Shown: piece by piece, positions 37,093 through 48,456 of the stretch
How positions within the stretch are numbered: the stretch's first letter is position 1
How the letters are laid out: every line of letters starts with the position of its first letter
Source of the DNA: Microbacterium sp. 1.5R
GTDB taxonomy: Bacteria; Actinomycetota; Actinomycetes; Actinomycetales; Microbacteriaceae
Direction of reading: 5' to 3'
NCBI RefSeq assembly: GCF_001889265.1
Contig: NZ_CP018151.1
Span: 1,860,001 to 1,924,000, forward strand
DNA: 64,000 nt
Position numbers and translations under genes: made by a program
The notes under the pieces: model-generated
The model's database searches: none
What the model saw: the letters and a program-made list of their open reading frames with translations, nothing else
What the model was told of the DNA's origin: nothing

Positions 37093-38534
37093 CCGCGCAC
37101 TCCCCCGACCTCAACGTCGCGCGTCGGGCCGCAGAGCTCTCCCTGGCGGCGGAGCAGACCGTCGACCTTCTGGTGATCGGCGGAGGCATCACGGGGGTCG
37201 GTGTCGCACTCGACGCCGCCTCGCGGGGTCTGAGCGTCACTCTTCTCGAAGGCGAGGATCTCGCGTTCGGCACCAGCCGATTCAGCTCGAAACTGGTGCA
37301 CGGTGGACTCCGTTATCTCGCCACCGGCGATGTGGCCACGGCGAAGGAGAGCGCATTCGAGCGTCACCTGCTGATGACCAGGATCGCGCCGCACCTCATT
37401 CGCTCTCTCCCGCAGCTGCTGCCCTTCACGACAGGGCTGACGGCCCGCCAGCGCGCAGCCGGCGCGGTCGGGATGGCCCTGGGTGATCTGCTGCGGATGC
37501 GAGCGGGCACGCCGCGCCGGTTCCTCCCCCCGCCGCGTCTCGTCTCGGCGCGAACGGCACAGCGGCTCTTCCCGGCGCTCGCCGGAGCTGGGCTGCGCGG
37601 AGGGATGCTCTCCTACGACGGGCAGCTGATCGACGACGCCCGCCTGGTCGTGACCGTCGCCAGGACAGCCGCCAGTCTGGGCGCCCGCGTCCTCACCCGC
37701 GTCCGAGCGCTCGAGCTGCGCGTCGACGGCGCGACCGCCGAAGACGTGCTGACGGGCGAGCGTCTGGACATGCGCGCCCGATCCGTCGTCAATGCCACCG
37801 GCGTCTGGGCCGGAAGCCTCGACGAGTCGATCACCGTGCGGCCCAGCCGCGGAACGCACATCGTGCTGGATGCCGCGGATCTCGGCGACCCGTCCTCGGC
37901 ACTGACCATTCCGCATGAGGGGTCGATCAGCCGCTTCGTGTTCGCGCTGCCGCAGCAGCACGGCCGCGTGATCGTCGGACTCACGGACGAAGATGCGCCG
38001 GGCCCTGTTCCGCGGGTCCCCGAGCCGACCGAGGGCGAGATCGAGTTCCTGCTCGCGAACCTCAACCGAGTACTGACCGTCCCGATCACGCGCACGCAGG
38101 TCAGGGGATCGTTCGCGGGCCTGCGGCCGCTCGTCGACACCGGTGCGGCGTCGACGGCGGACATCTCCCGTCGGCATCTGGTCCGCGTCTCCGAGCGCGG
38201 CTTCGTCAACGTCCTCGGAGGCAAGCTGACCACCTACCGGCGGATGGCGGAGGATGCGGTCGACCTCGCCGTGGCATCGGCGGGGCTCGACGCCGGCGCG
38301 AGCCGCACGGTATCCCTCCGCCTCACCGACTCCGCGATGAGGGCCGAGGACAGCGGGGGCCGGGGGCACATCTCCCCAGCGACCATCGACTTCGCCGTCC
38401 GCGCGGAGGGCGCGATGACCGCCGACGACGTCCTCGATCGCCGCACCCGGCTCGGCCTCGTCGACGACGACCGGGAGCGGCAGAGGGCGTTCGTCGAATC
38501 CGAGGTCGCCGAGATCCTCGCCACGTTCTCCTGA
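37089..38534 (+). CDS. glpD: FAD-dependent glycerol-3-phosphate dehydrogenase
   Basis: 481 residues. FAD-binding VIGGGITGVGVALDAASRGLSVTLLE at about 28-53, then DLAFGTSRFSSKLVHGGLRYL, ARSVVNATGVWAGSL and GGKLTTYRRMAEDAVDLA, all typical of GlpD. It oxidises glycerol 3-phosphate to DHAP at the membrane. Placement next to an alkyl-DHAP-synthase-like gene suggests supply of DHAP for lipid building, not only glycerol use; no glpK or glpF is near. The ATG overlaps the TetR stop by 4 nt. Confidence 0.92.
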   Translation: MTAHSPDLNVARRAAELSLAAEQTVDLLVIGGGITGVGVALDAASRGLSVTLLEGEDLAFGTSRFSSKLVHGGLRYLATGDVATAKESAFERHLLMTRIAPHLIRSLPQLLPFTTGLTARQRAAGAVGMALGDLLRMRAGTPRRFLPPPRLVSARTAQRLFPALAGAGLRGGMLSYDGQLIDDARLVVTVARTAASLGARVLTRVRALELRVDGATAEDVLTGERLDMRARSVVNATGVWAGSLDESITVRPSRGTHIVLDAADLGDPSSALTIPHEGSISRFVFALPQQHGRVIVGLTDEDAPGPVPRVPEPTEGEIEFLLANLNRVLTVPITRTQVRGSFAGLRPLVDTGAASTADISRRHLVRVSERGFVNVLGGKLTTYRRMAEDAVDLAVASAGLDAGASRTVSLRLTDSAMRAEDSGGRGHISPATIDFAVRAEGAMTADDVLDRRTRLGLVDDDRERQRAFVESEVAEILATFS

Positions 38535-38675
38535 CGACGCCGCATCCGCGCGACCGCCGCCAACCGTATCCGCGTCACGGCACACCGGGTAACGAGCACG
38601 GAACAGCGAATGAACACCTTCGCCAGCGCCGCTCAGAGAGCGCTCCGAACGCGATCGAGGGGGCACAGTGGTGGC

Positions 38676-39371
38676 ATGGACATGCTCCTCTCGATGTTGG
38701 GCGGCAAGGGAATGTCGGGGCTCTTCAAGACCGGCACGGCGATCCTCACGATCCTGCTGGTCGTGCCGGCGCTGCTGAAGATCTTCATCGTCACGGTCGA
38801 TGAGGGGTGGGCTGCGATCCGCACCCGGAACGGCAAGCCGATCATCCGGAACCGCCCGCAACGGCGCCCCACCTCACGTGGCGGAGCGGTCGGCGAAGTC
38901 GTGGTCCTCGATCCGGGGTCGCATGGCGCGTTCCCCCTGTTCTACTGGTATCGACTGATCGATGTGCGCTGCAGGGCGACGGATCTGCCCGCGCGCGAGA
39001 TGACCGGGGCGAGCGGCCATCAGCACCGGGTGCACGCGTCGTTCGAGTGGCGACCGATCCCGACCGGACGAGATCTCCGAGTGTTCGAACTCGACGTCGT
39101 GAACGTCAAAGAACGGGCCTCGAACATCGTGGGCGCCGCACTGCGCGACGTCATCCGCGGCCTCGAGGGCGCGGAGCTGCCCCACAACGACGAGATCAAC
39201 ACCCGCGTGATCGCGGCCAGCGCCGACGAGGTGCGTCGGGCGTGCGGCGTCGAGCTGGTACGCGTCATGGTCACCGGTGACGCGCTCACCGACGGCTATC
39301 TGCTCTCGGCCGCGCTCCGGGACACCGATCGCGGGGCGCAGGCGGTCGCCGCACTCCACGCTCTCAACTGA
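38676..39371 (+). CDS. SPFH/Band 7-like membrane protein
   Basis: About 231 residues. One membrane helix (about 20-38, TAILTILLVVPALLKIFIV) followed by an SPFH-type domain: DEGWAAIRTRNGKPI, GPGSHGAFPLFY-like DPGSHGAFPLFYWYRLIDV, and VKERASNIVGAALRDVIRGL. SPFH proteins organise membrane microdomains or regulate proteases. The ATG at 38676 gives MDMLLSMLGG; an upstream ATG at 38610 would add 22 basic residues. Monocistronic, convergent with dxs. Confidence 0.75.
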   Translation: MDMLLSMLGGKGMSGLFKTGTAILTILLVVPALLKIFIVTVDEGWAAIRTRNGKPIIRNRPQRRPTSRGGAVGEVVVLDPGSHGAFPLFYWYRLIDVRCRATDLPAREMTGASGHQHRVHASFEWRPIPTGRDLRVFELDVVNVKERASNIVGAALRDVIRGLEGAELPHNDEINTRVIAASADEVRRACGVELVRVMVTGDALTDGYLLSAALRDTDRGAQAVAALHALN

Positions 39372-39428
39372 TCGCAGCGGTCGAACGGTCTGTGACCGTC
39401 ATCCGCCGTCACGCGGTGGCGACGCCGG

Positions 39429-41369
39429 TCAGCGGCGTTCGTGCAGCGGCAGATCGACCGTCCCGCTCGTGCCCGCATCCCGAGCGACGGGGATCCGAGT
39501 CCCGAGCACCTGCGACACGACGTCCTGCGCGATCTTCGATGCGGTGAGACCGGCGTCGGCGAGGATCTGGTCCCTCGACGCGTGATCGATGAACTCGTCA
39601 GGAAGCCCCAGCTCGTCGACGGCGGTGTCGATGCCCGCCTCGCGAAGCACCTGCCGGACACGCGTGCCGATGCCGCCGACGCGGATGCCGTCTTCGATGG
39701 TGATGACCAGACGATGACGAGCTGCCATGCTCACGATCGAGGGCTGCACCGGGATGGCCCAGCGCGGATCGATCACCGTGGCGCCGATGCCCTGAGCGCG
39801 CAGACGCTCTGCGACGTCCATCGCGAGCGCGGCGAACGGGCCGATGCCGATGAGCAGGACATCCTCGGACTCGCCGCGGGCGAGCACATCGACGCCGTCG
39901 TGCAGCCGCTCGATCGCCGGAAGATCCGCCGCGACGTCGCCCTTCGGGAAGCGGATGACGGTCGGCGCATCGTCGACGAGCACCGCCTCATCGAGGGCCT
40001 CCTGCAACCGGGCTCCGTCACGCGGCGCGGCGATGCGGATGTGCGGGACGATCTGCAGCATCGCGAGATCCCACATGCCGTGGTGGCTGGGACCGTCCGG
40101 GCCGGTGACGCCGGCGCGGTCGAGCACGAAGGTCACGCCCGCCCGATGCAGAGCGACGTCCATGAGCACCTGGTCGAAGGCGCGCCCCATGAAGGTGGCG
40201 TAGACCGCGACGACGGGGTGCAGACCTCCGAAGGCGAGACCTGCGGCCGACGCGACGGCGTGCTGCTCGGCGATGCCCACGTCGTACACGCGATCGGGGA
40301 AGCGCTCGGCGAACGGCGCGAGACCGGTCGGTCGCAGCATCGCTGCGGTCATCGCGATGACATCGCTTCGACGCTCTCCGATGGCGACGAGCGACTCGGA
40401 GAACACGTCGGACCAGCCCGTTCCGCTGGAAGAGAGTGTCTCGCCGGTCGCGGGGTCGATACGTCCGACCGCATGGAACTGGTCGGCCTCATCGTCGCGA
40501 GCAGGCTGGTAGCCGCGGCCCTTCTCGGTGATCGTGTGCACGATCACCGGCGCACCGTAGGATTTGGCCAGCTCGAGCGTCTCGAGCAGGGCGGGGAGAT
40601 CGTGCCCGTCGACCGGGCCGAGGTACTTGATGTCGAGGTTCGAGTACAGCGCCTCGTTGTTCGTGAACCGCGAGAGGAAGCCGTGGGTGCCGCCGCGCAC
40701 CCCGCGGAACACCGCGCGGCCGACCGGACCGAACGCACGGAAGAGTCGGTCCGACTTGTGGTGCAGCTCCTTGTACGCAGCCGCGGTGCGCACCCGATTG
40801 AGGAACCGGGACATGCCGCCGATGGTCGGCGCGTAGGAACGACCGTTGTCATTCACGACGATCACGAGGTTGCGATCGTTGTCGTCGGAGATGTTGTTGA
40901 GCGCCTCCCACGTCATGCCGCCCGTGAGTGCTCCGTCGCCGACGACGGCCACGACGTGACGGTCGGCTCGCCCCGTGGCGGTCAGCGCGCGCGACACACC
41001 GTCGGCCCAGCTGAGCGAGCTCGACGCGTGCGAGGACTCGACCACGTCGTGAGGGCTCTCGCCGCGCTGGGGATACCCGGCGAGTCCACCGCGCACTCGC
41101 AGAGACGAGAAGTCCTGGCGACCGGTGAGGAGCTTGTGCACGTAGGACTGGTGCCCCGTGTCGAAGATGAAGGGGTCGTCGGGCGACGAGAAGACGCGGT
41201 GCAGAGCGATCGTGAGCTCGACGACACCGAGGTTGGGGCCGAGATGCCCGCCGGTGCGCGACACGTTCTCGACGAGGAACTCGCGGATCTCACCGGCGAG
41301 TTCGATCAGCTGATCCTCTGACAGGGAGTCGAGGTCACGGGGTCCTGAGATGCTCGGAAGAATGGGCAT
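39429..41369 (-). CDS. dxs: 1-deoxy-D-xylulose-5-phosphate synthase
   Basis: 646 residues, full length. Thiamine diphosphate motif GDGALTGGMTWEALNN (about 145), GHLGPNLGVVELTIALH with the catalytic His near the N-terminus, EKGRGYQPA, the pyrimidine-domain Glu in GIAEQHAVASAAG and DRAGVTGPDGPSHHG. It condenses pyruvate and glyceraldehyde 3-phosphate, the first step of the MEP isoprenoid route. ATG at 41369 has AGGAGG five bases before it. The gene lies downstream of acnA with a hairpin between. Confidence 0.97.
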   Translation of the reverse strand: MPILPSISGPRDLDSLSEDQLIELAGEIREFLVENVSRTGGHLGPNLGVVELTIALHRVFSSPDDPFIFDTGHQSYVHKLLTGRQDFSSLRVRGGLAGYPQRGESPHDVVESSHASSSLSWADGVSRALTATGRADRHVVAVVGDGALTGGMTWEALNNISDDNDRNLVIVVNDNGRSYAPTIGGMSRFLNRVRTAAAYKELHHKSDRLFRAFGPVGRAVFRGVRGGTHGFLSRFTNNEALYSNLDIKYLGPVDGHDLPALLETLELAKSYGAPVIVHTITEKGRGYQPARDDEADQFHAVGRIDPATGETLSSSGTGWSDVFSESLVAIGERRSDVIAMTAAMLRPTGLAPFAERFPDRVYDVGIAEQHAVASAAGLAFGGLHPVVAVYATFMGRAFDQVLMDVALHRAGVTFVLDRAGVTGPDGPSHHGMWDLAMLQIVPHIRIAAPRDGARLQEALDEAVLVDDAPTVIRFPKGDVAADLPAIERLHDGVDVLARGESEDVLLIGIGPFAALAMDVAERLRAQGIGATVIDPRWAIPVQPSIVSMAARHRLVITIEDGIRVGGIGTRVRQVLREAGIDTAVDELGLPDEFIDHASRDQILADAGLTASKIAQDVVSQVLGTRIPVARDAGTSGTVDLPLHERR

Positions 41370-41491
41370 CTGCACCTCCTCTTAGGCACCGTTCGCGGCG
41401 CCGATTCCGGTACGGACGCCTGCTCGATCCTACCCCGGGCACCCGGGAAAGCTCGGAGAGCGACTCCCCCTTGACACCGCCCCCGGCACGC

Positions 41492-41527
41492 GGAAAGGGC
41501 CCGGTTCCGAAGAACCGAGCCCTTTCC
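41492..41527 (-). terminator. Terminator of acnA
   Basis: GGAAAGGGC and CGGTTC (41492-41507) pair with GAACCG and GCCCTTTCC (41512-41527), one C/A mismatch, 4-nt loop. It lies 10 bp after the acnA stop; no T tract. Confidence 0.75.
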
Positions 41528-41537
41528 GATCGTGCGA

Positions 41538-44375
<2,838 letters not shown>

Positions 44376-44501
44376 GAATCCGTCTCCTTCTATTCGGATG
44401 GGAGCGACAGGCGCCTCCATCTTGCTCGCCAGCGAGCCCCTGCGGCTAGCAAGGCAGACCTAACCAGTCTGCTCCGCTCAGCCCTCAGGCGAAAGCCTGC
44501 A

Positions 44502-44525
44502 ATTTATCTTGATGTCAAGATAAAT
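44502..44525. promoter_or_regulatory. 24-bp palindromic operator upstream of acnA
   Basis: Two perfect 11-bp arms, ATTTATCTTGA and TCAAGATAAAT, flank TG. The A/T-rich block stands out in this GC-rich sequence. On the minus strand (towards acnA) it contains a perfect TTGACA hexamer (44513-44518). The TCTTGA...TCAAGA core resembles MarR-family operators; TamR of Streptomyces, which I recall controls aconitase, is a candidate type. Confidence 0.75.
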
Positions 44526-44528
44526 CTA

Positions 44529-45263
44529 TCACGGCTGAGCGGCCTTGTCGGCATCGGCGCCGCGCGGATACAGCGCGCGCACGACAAGCCAGGTGACGGC
44601 GATCAGCGGCGCGAACAGCGGCAGGCCCATGATCAGCTTCAGCGTGCCGAGCGCGGTGACGTCTCCGGCGAGGTACAGCGGCAACTGCACTGCGAGACGT
44701 GCGAAGAACAGAGCGGCCCAGGCCACGCCGAGCCACAGGAAGGCACGACGCTTGCGACGGTCGCGCCGCCATGCGGTGCCCTCCCCCATCAGGAAACCGA
44801 CCGCGAGACCGATCAGCGACCAGCCGATCAGCGCCGACACCAGCATGCCGGTGCCATAGAGGGCGTTGGTGATGAGACCGGGGACGAAGTTGTCTTCGCC
44901 GCGGCCCGTCCACAGCGCGAGCGCAGCCGCGGCTGCGGCGGCCACGAGACCGCCGATGGCCGCAGACGGGGGTGACTTCTGGATCAGCCGCACGACGGTG
45001 AACACCGCGGCGAGCCCGACCGACACGCCCAGAGGAACGATCAGCGGCTCGGGGCGGATGGTGAAGAGGATGACGAACGCGAGGCTCGGAAGGACGGACT
45101 CGAGGATGCCGCGCCATCCGCCGATCGCGGACCACACCACACGGTGCGTCGCGCCGCTCTCGTTCGGGTCGAGACCCGCTCGGCGAGCGGCGCCGCCGAG
45201 AGCCGCGCCGACGATGTCCGACGCGCTCTGCTCGCGCTCGGGCTCCGGGGCCGGGGTGGTCAC
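44529..45263 (-). CDS. DUF3159 membrane protein
   Basis: 244 residues with five or six hydrophobic helices (about 50-70, 75-95, 100-120, 130-155, 175-195, 205-230). RVVWSAIGGWRGILESVLPSLAFVILF is typical of the DUF3159 family in actinobacteria, of unknown function. GTG start overlaps the DUF3710 stop (GTGA). It is the last gene of the dut-DUF3710-DUF3159 run; the acnA operator begins at its stop codon. Confidence 0.9.
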   Translation of the reverse strand: MTTPAPEPEREQSASDIVGAALGGAARRAGLDPNESGATHRVVWSAIGGWRGILESVLPSLAFVILFTIRPEPLIVPLGVSVGLAAVFTVVRLIQKSPPSAAIGGLVAAAAAAALALWTGRGEDNFVPGLITNALYGTGMLVSALIGWSLIGLAVGFLMGEGTAWRRDRRKRRAFLWLGVAWAALFFARLAVQLPLYLAGDVTALGTLKLIMGLPLFAPLIAVTWLVVRALYPRGADADKAAQP

Positions 45264-45847
45264 GCGGAGCCGGGAGTCGCGGGCATCTTCAGCGGGATCA
45301 GGTCGCGCGGCGGCATCGGAGCGCCACCGCGCACGACGACGATCGACCGGAAGAGATCCTCGACCTTGGCGGCCGCTTCGAGATCGGATGCCGCGGCTCC
45401 GCCGATGACCCCACGAAGGAACCAGCGGGGCCCGTCGATGCCGATGAAGCGCGCGAGGCGCAGCTCGGATCCCTCGTTGGCCGCCGCGGGAACCTCGGCG
45501 AGGAGCTCCTTGCCGAGGGGACCGTCGCGCTCCTCGACCCGGCCGCCCTGGGTGCGCACCTGATCACGCAGCTGCACCCGGGTCTCGTCCCAGAGACCGC
45601 CCGAGCGCGGTGCCGCGAAAGGCTGCACCTGCAGGGACGAATCGGCGTAGTCGAGCCCGACGGCCACGATGCGCTTGGACTGCTCTTCGACCTCGAGCCG
45701 AAGGTTGAGGCCCTCGCGCGGAAGGATCTTGATGCCGCCGAGATCGATGTAGGGCCGGACGGGGTTCGCCTCGGAGTCGTCGAACGGGCCCTGTGTCGCC
45801 CGGTCGTCCGGTGCGGACTTCGAAGGAGTCGCGTTGTTGTCAGTCAT
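45260..45847 (-). CDS. DUF3710 domain-containing protein
   Basis: 194 residues: acidic, flexible N-terminus then YIDLGGIKILPREGLNLRLEVEE, WDETRVQLRDQVRTQGGRVEERDGPLGKELLAEVP and FIGIDGPRWFLRGVIGG, which match DUF3710. No function is known. ATG at 45847 overlaps the dut end by 8 nt. The dut-DUF3710-DUF3159 order is typical of actinobacteria and suggests a shared operon. Confidence 0.9.
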   Translation of the reverse strand: MTDNNATPSKSAPDDRATQGPFDDSEANPVRPYIDLGGIKILPREGLNLRLEVEEQSKRIVAVGLDYADSSLQVQPFAAPRSGGLWDETRVQLRDQVRTQGGRVEERDGPLGKELLAEVPAAANEGSELRLARFIGIDGPRWFLRGVIGGAAASDLEAAAKVEDLFRSIVVVRGGAPMPPRDLIPLKMPATPGSA

Positions 45848-46313
45848 TGGTCTGTCCTGCCGAAGGGGAATGGGATCCTGCCTGGTAGCCCGTCGAGCCG
45901 AAGCCACCCTCGCCGCGGACGCTCTCTGGCAGCTCCTCGACCGGGATGAACACGGCTCGGGTCACGGGCATCACGATCAGTTGCGCGATGCGATCGCCGA
46001 CGGCGACATCGTACGCGCTGTGGATGTCGGTGTTGATCAGGCTCACCTTGATCTCACCGCGATAGCCGGCATCCACCGTGCCGGGCGAGTTGACGATCGA
46101 GATCCCGTGCTTGGCCGCGAGTCCGCTGCGCGGCACCACGAAGGCGGCGTATCCCTCGGGCAGGGCGATGCGCACTCCGGTGGCCACGAGCGCCCGCTCG
46201 CCGGGTGCCAGGTGGACGGCCTCGGCGGCGACGAGATCGGCGCCCGCATCACCGGGGTGGGCGTAGCCGGGCACCACAGAGGCGATAATGGGGACATCAA
46301 CGGAATCAGTCAC
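45840..46313 (-). CDS. dut: dUTP diphosphatase
   Basis: 157 residues with the five trimeric dUTPase motifs: HPGDAGADLVA, VVPRSGLAAKHG, IVNSPGTVDAGYRGEIKV, DRIAQLIVMPV and RGEGGFGSTGYQ. It hydrolyses dUTP to dUMP, keeping uracil out of DNA. First gene of the dut-DUF3710-DUF3159 operon and divergent from the DUF3093 gene by only 12 bp, so at least one of the two mRNAs is probably leaderless. Confidence 0.96.
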   Translation of the reverse strand: MTDSVDVPIIASVVPGYAHPGDAGADLVAAEAVHLAPGERALVATGVRIALPEGYAAFVVPRSGLAAKHGISIVNSPGTVDAGYRGEIKVSLINTDIHSAYDVAVGDRIAQLIVMPVTRAVFIPVEELPESVRGEGGFGSTGYQAGSHSPSAGQTND

Positions 46314-46325
46314 CCCACGAGGCTA

Positions 46326-46790
46326 ATGCAGAACATCGCTCCTGACGCGCGGATCCACTACCGCGAGAGACTGTCCCCCAGCCTGTGGCTGCTGGTGACG
46401 GTCGCTCTGGCGGGCCCCATGGTGGCGCTCATCTTCGTGCCCGTCGGCTCGACCATCGCCCTGGTCGTCGGCGCAGCGGTCTCGGCTCTCCTCGTGATCG
46501 CCTTCCTCGCACTCGCCCCGCCCGTCTCGGTCGACGGCGATGTGCTGCGGGCCGGTCGAGCGCACATCGACGTCCGACACCTCGGCACACCACGGGCGCT
46601 GAACGGCGAAGAGGCGCGCCAGGCTCGAGGACCGGGGCTTCCGGCGCGAGGCTGGCATCTGATCCGGGGCGGGGTAGACGGCATCGTCGTCGTTCCGAAC
46701 ATCGACCCCGACGATCCCGTCGACACCTGGACCATCTCGTCGCGCACGCCCGATCGGCTGGCCGCCGCGATCGTCGCCGCCCAGCGCTGA
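46326..46790 (+). CDS. DUF3093 membrane protein
   Basis: 154 residues. Two hydrophobic helices (about 18-40 and 45-65) then a soluble part with VDGDVLRAGRAHIDVRHLG and DDPVDTWTISSRTPDRLAAAIVAAQ; this matches DUF3093, common beside dut in actinobacteria. Function unknown. No ribosome-binding site; a -10-like GATAAT lies about 40 bp upstream, inside dut, fitting a short-leader or leaderless transcript. Confidence 0.85.
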   Translation: MQNIAPDARIHYRERLSPSLWLLVTVALAGPMVALIFVPVGSTIALVVGAAVSALLVIAFLALAPPVSVDGDVLRAGRAHIDVRHLGTPRALNGEEARQARGPGLPARGWHLIRGGVDGIVVVPNIDPDDPVDTWTISSRTPDRLAAAIVAAQR

Positions 46791-46850
46791 CCACGCCGCC
46801 CGCCTGAGCACGCTGCGGGATCGATCACGCCGCTCAAGGCCGGAAAGACG

Positions 46851-46882
46851 ACGCGCCCCTGACCAAGCGGTCGGGGGCGCGT
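46851..46882. terminator. Bidirectional terminator between DUF3093 and DUF4193 genes
   Basis: ACGCGCCCC-T-GACC (46851-46864) pairs with GGTC-G-GGGGCGCGT (46869-46882) around AAGC. It serves the two convergent genes. Confidence 0.8.
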
Positions 46883-46904
46883 GAGATCTCGCTCTATGGT
46901 GCGC

Positions 46905-47198
46905 TCAGGCGGCGCACTCCTTGCAGATGGGGCCGGATGCGCCCTCGTGGTCGAGCTGAGAACGGTGCTTCACGAGGAAGCAGTTCATGCAGGTGAACTC
47001 GTCCTGCTGCGCGGGCAGCACGACGACATCGAGCTCGAGGTCGGAGAGATCCGCTCCCGGGAGGTCGAAGCTGGACGGGTTGTCCGCGTCTTCGTCTCCC
47101 GATGAGCCGGAGAGCTTGTCCGGCACACGCTCCTTGAGGGCTTCGATCGACTCGGAGTCGTCTTCACTCTTGCGGGGAGCGTCGTAGTCGGTTGCCAT
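46905..47198 (-). CDS. DUF4193 zinc-ribbon protein
   Basis: 97 residues. Acidic N-terminus, then ELDVVVLPAQQDEFTCMNCF...GPICKECAA, which gives a C-x2-C...C-x2-C zinc ribbon. It is the DUF4193 family, near-universal in actinobacteria and often near dut and sepH. The function is unknown. The frame is open to 47375, but MATDYDAPRK with GGAG upstream sets the start. Divergent from sepH. Confidence 0.9.
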   Translation of the reverse strand: MATDYDAPRKSEDDSESIEALKERVPDKLSGSSGDEDADNPSSFDLPGADLSDLELDVVVLPAQQDEFTCMNCFLVKHRSQLDHEGASGPICKECAA

Positions 47199-47394
47199 GT
47201 GGTAAATCTCCACTTTCATGCGAGTGGGTGGTGCGCCGTCGGGGTAATCGGCGGCCATAGTTTGCATGACCGCGGAGGAATAAGCAAATGCCCGCGGCTG
47301 CGACAGACCAAACTCACGGCACGCCCAGACTATTCCCGGTTCTGAGCGGCCCCGCGTGACACCATGAACGCACACCCATCAGAGGGGCATTCGC

Positions 47395-48429
47395 ATGGAA
47401 AACGTCACCATCGTCGGCACAGAAGCAGGACTGCTCGTACTCGCGACCGAGTCGGGCGAGCGGTTCGCGCTGCCCATCGACGACGTCCTGCACCGAGAGA
47501 TCCGTCGGGCGAGGCGACAGAGCGAGCCGGCTGCTCAGCGTCTCGCGGCGAGCCCGCGCGACATCCAGGCTCAGATCCGCGCCGGTCTCACGGCGCCCGA
47601 GGTCGCGGCCCTCCTCGGCATCGGCGTCGACGACGTCATCCGCTTCGAAGGACCCGTTCTCGCCGAGCGCGAGCACGTCATCGGCCAGGCGCTCGCCGTA
47701 CCCGTCCTGATCGGCAGCGATGTCGAGCCCGACGCTCAGCCGACTTTCGGCACCGCGATCCGAGCCAAGCTGTCAGAGGTCGAGGCCTCTGCCGAGCGCT
47801 GGGCGAGCTGGAAGGACGAGAGCGGCTGGATCATCAAGCTCGAGTTCACCGCCAACGAGGTCGAGCACGACGCTCGCTGGAGCTTCGACCCCCGCCGCAG
47901 CGCCCTCGCACCGCTCAACGCCGACGCGACCCAGCTGTCTCGCCAGGGCTCGCTGCCGGACGGACTCATCCCGCGACTGCGCGCCGTCGAGGCCGAACGG
48001 CAGGCATCGCCCTACAAGGACGACAGCCGTTTCGACTCCGGCGCATTCGGACCACGTCTGCTCCCGGCGCCCGAAGCCGAGGTCGACGACAGCATCGCCC
48101 CAGAGCGCTCGATGGCAGCGGCGCAGGACGCCGCGATCAAGCGCGCGCCGGAGTCCGCGACGACGAGCCCCGAGACCGCCGACCTGCTCGAGGCGTTGCG
48201 ACGCCGGCGGGGTCAGCGCGAGACCGCGCCGATCCTCGACGAGCCGGACGAGGAGAACACGGACCAGAGTCCGATCGCGCTGTTCGACGCCTTCGAGAGC
48301 GTTCCTGCGGAGAGTGACGAGCCGGAGCCCGCACCGGAGCCCGCGAACGAGGGCAACGGTCGCCGTCGACGCCGCAACGCGATGCCGTCGTGGGACGAGA
48401 TCGTCTTCGGGGCCCGCACCGACGAGTAG
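47395..48429 (+). CDS. sepH: Septation protein SepH
   Basis: 344 residues. The N-terminal DUF3071 domain (about 1-180) has MENVTIVGTEAGLLVLATESGERFALPIDD, the HTH-like RDIQAQIRAGLTAPEVAALLGI and FEGPVLAEREHVIGQAL. The C-terminal part is acidic and disordered, ending in RRRRRNAMPSWDEIVFGARTDE, a conserved tail. In Streptomyces and Mycobacterium SepH binds FtsZ and promotes its assembly at the septum. It is probably under its own promoter. Confidence 0.93.
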   Translation: MENVTIVGTEAGLLVLATESGERFALPIDDVLHREIRRARRQSEPAAQRLAASPRDIQAQIRAGLTAPEVAALLGIGVDDVIRFEGPVLAEREHVIGQALAVPVLIGSDVEPDAQPTFGTAIRAKLSEVEASAERWASWKDESGWIIKLEFTANEVEHDARWSFDPRRSALAPLNADATQLSRQGSLPDGLIPRLRAVEAERQASPYKDDSRFDSGAFGPRLLPAPEAEVDDSIAPERSMAAAQDAAIKRAPESATTSPETADLLEALRRRRGQRETAPILDEPDEENTDQSPIALFDAFESVPAESDEPEPAPEPANEGNGRRRRRNAMPSWDEIVFGARTDE

Positions 48430-48456
48430 ACCAACATGTGGCACGAGTGCGAGAAC

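Noticed and set aside
44529..44975. Antisense extension of the acnA shadow into the DUF3159 gene
   Set aside because: DUF3159 on the minus strand has membrane helices and family motifs; the plus-strand reading has none.
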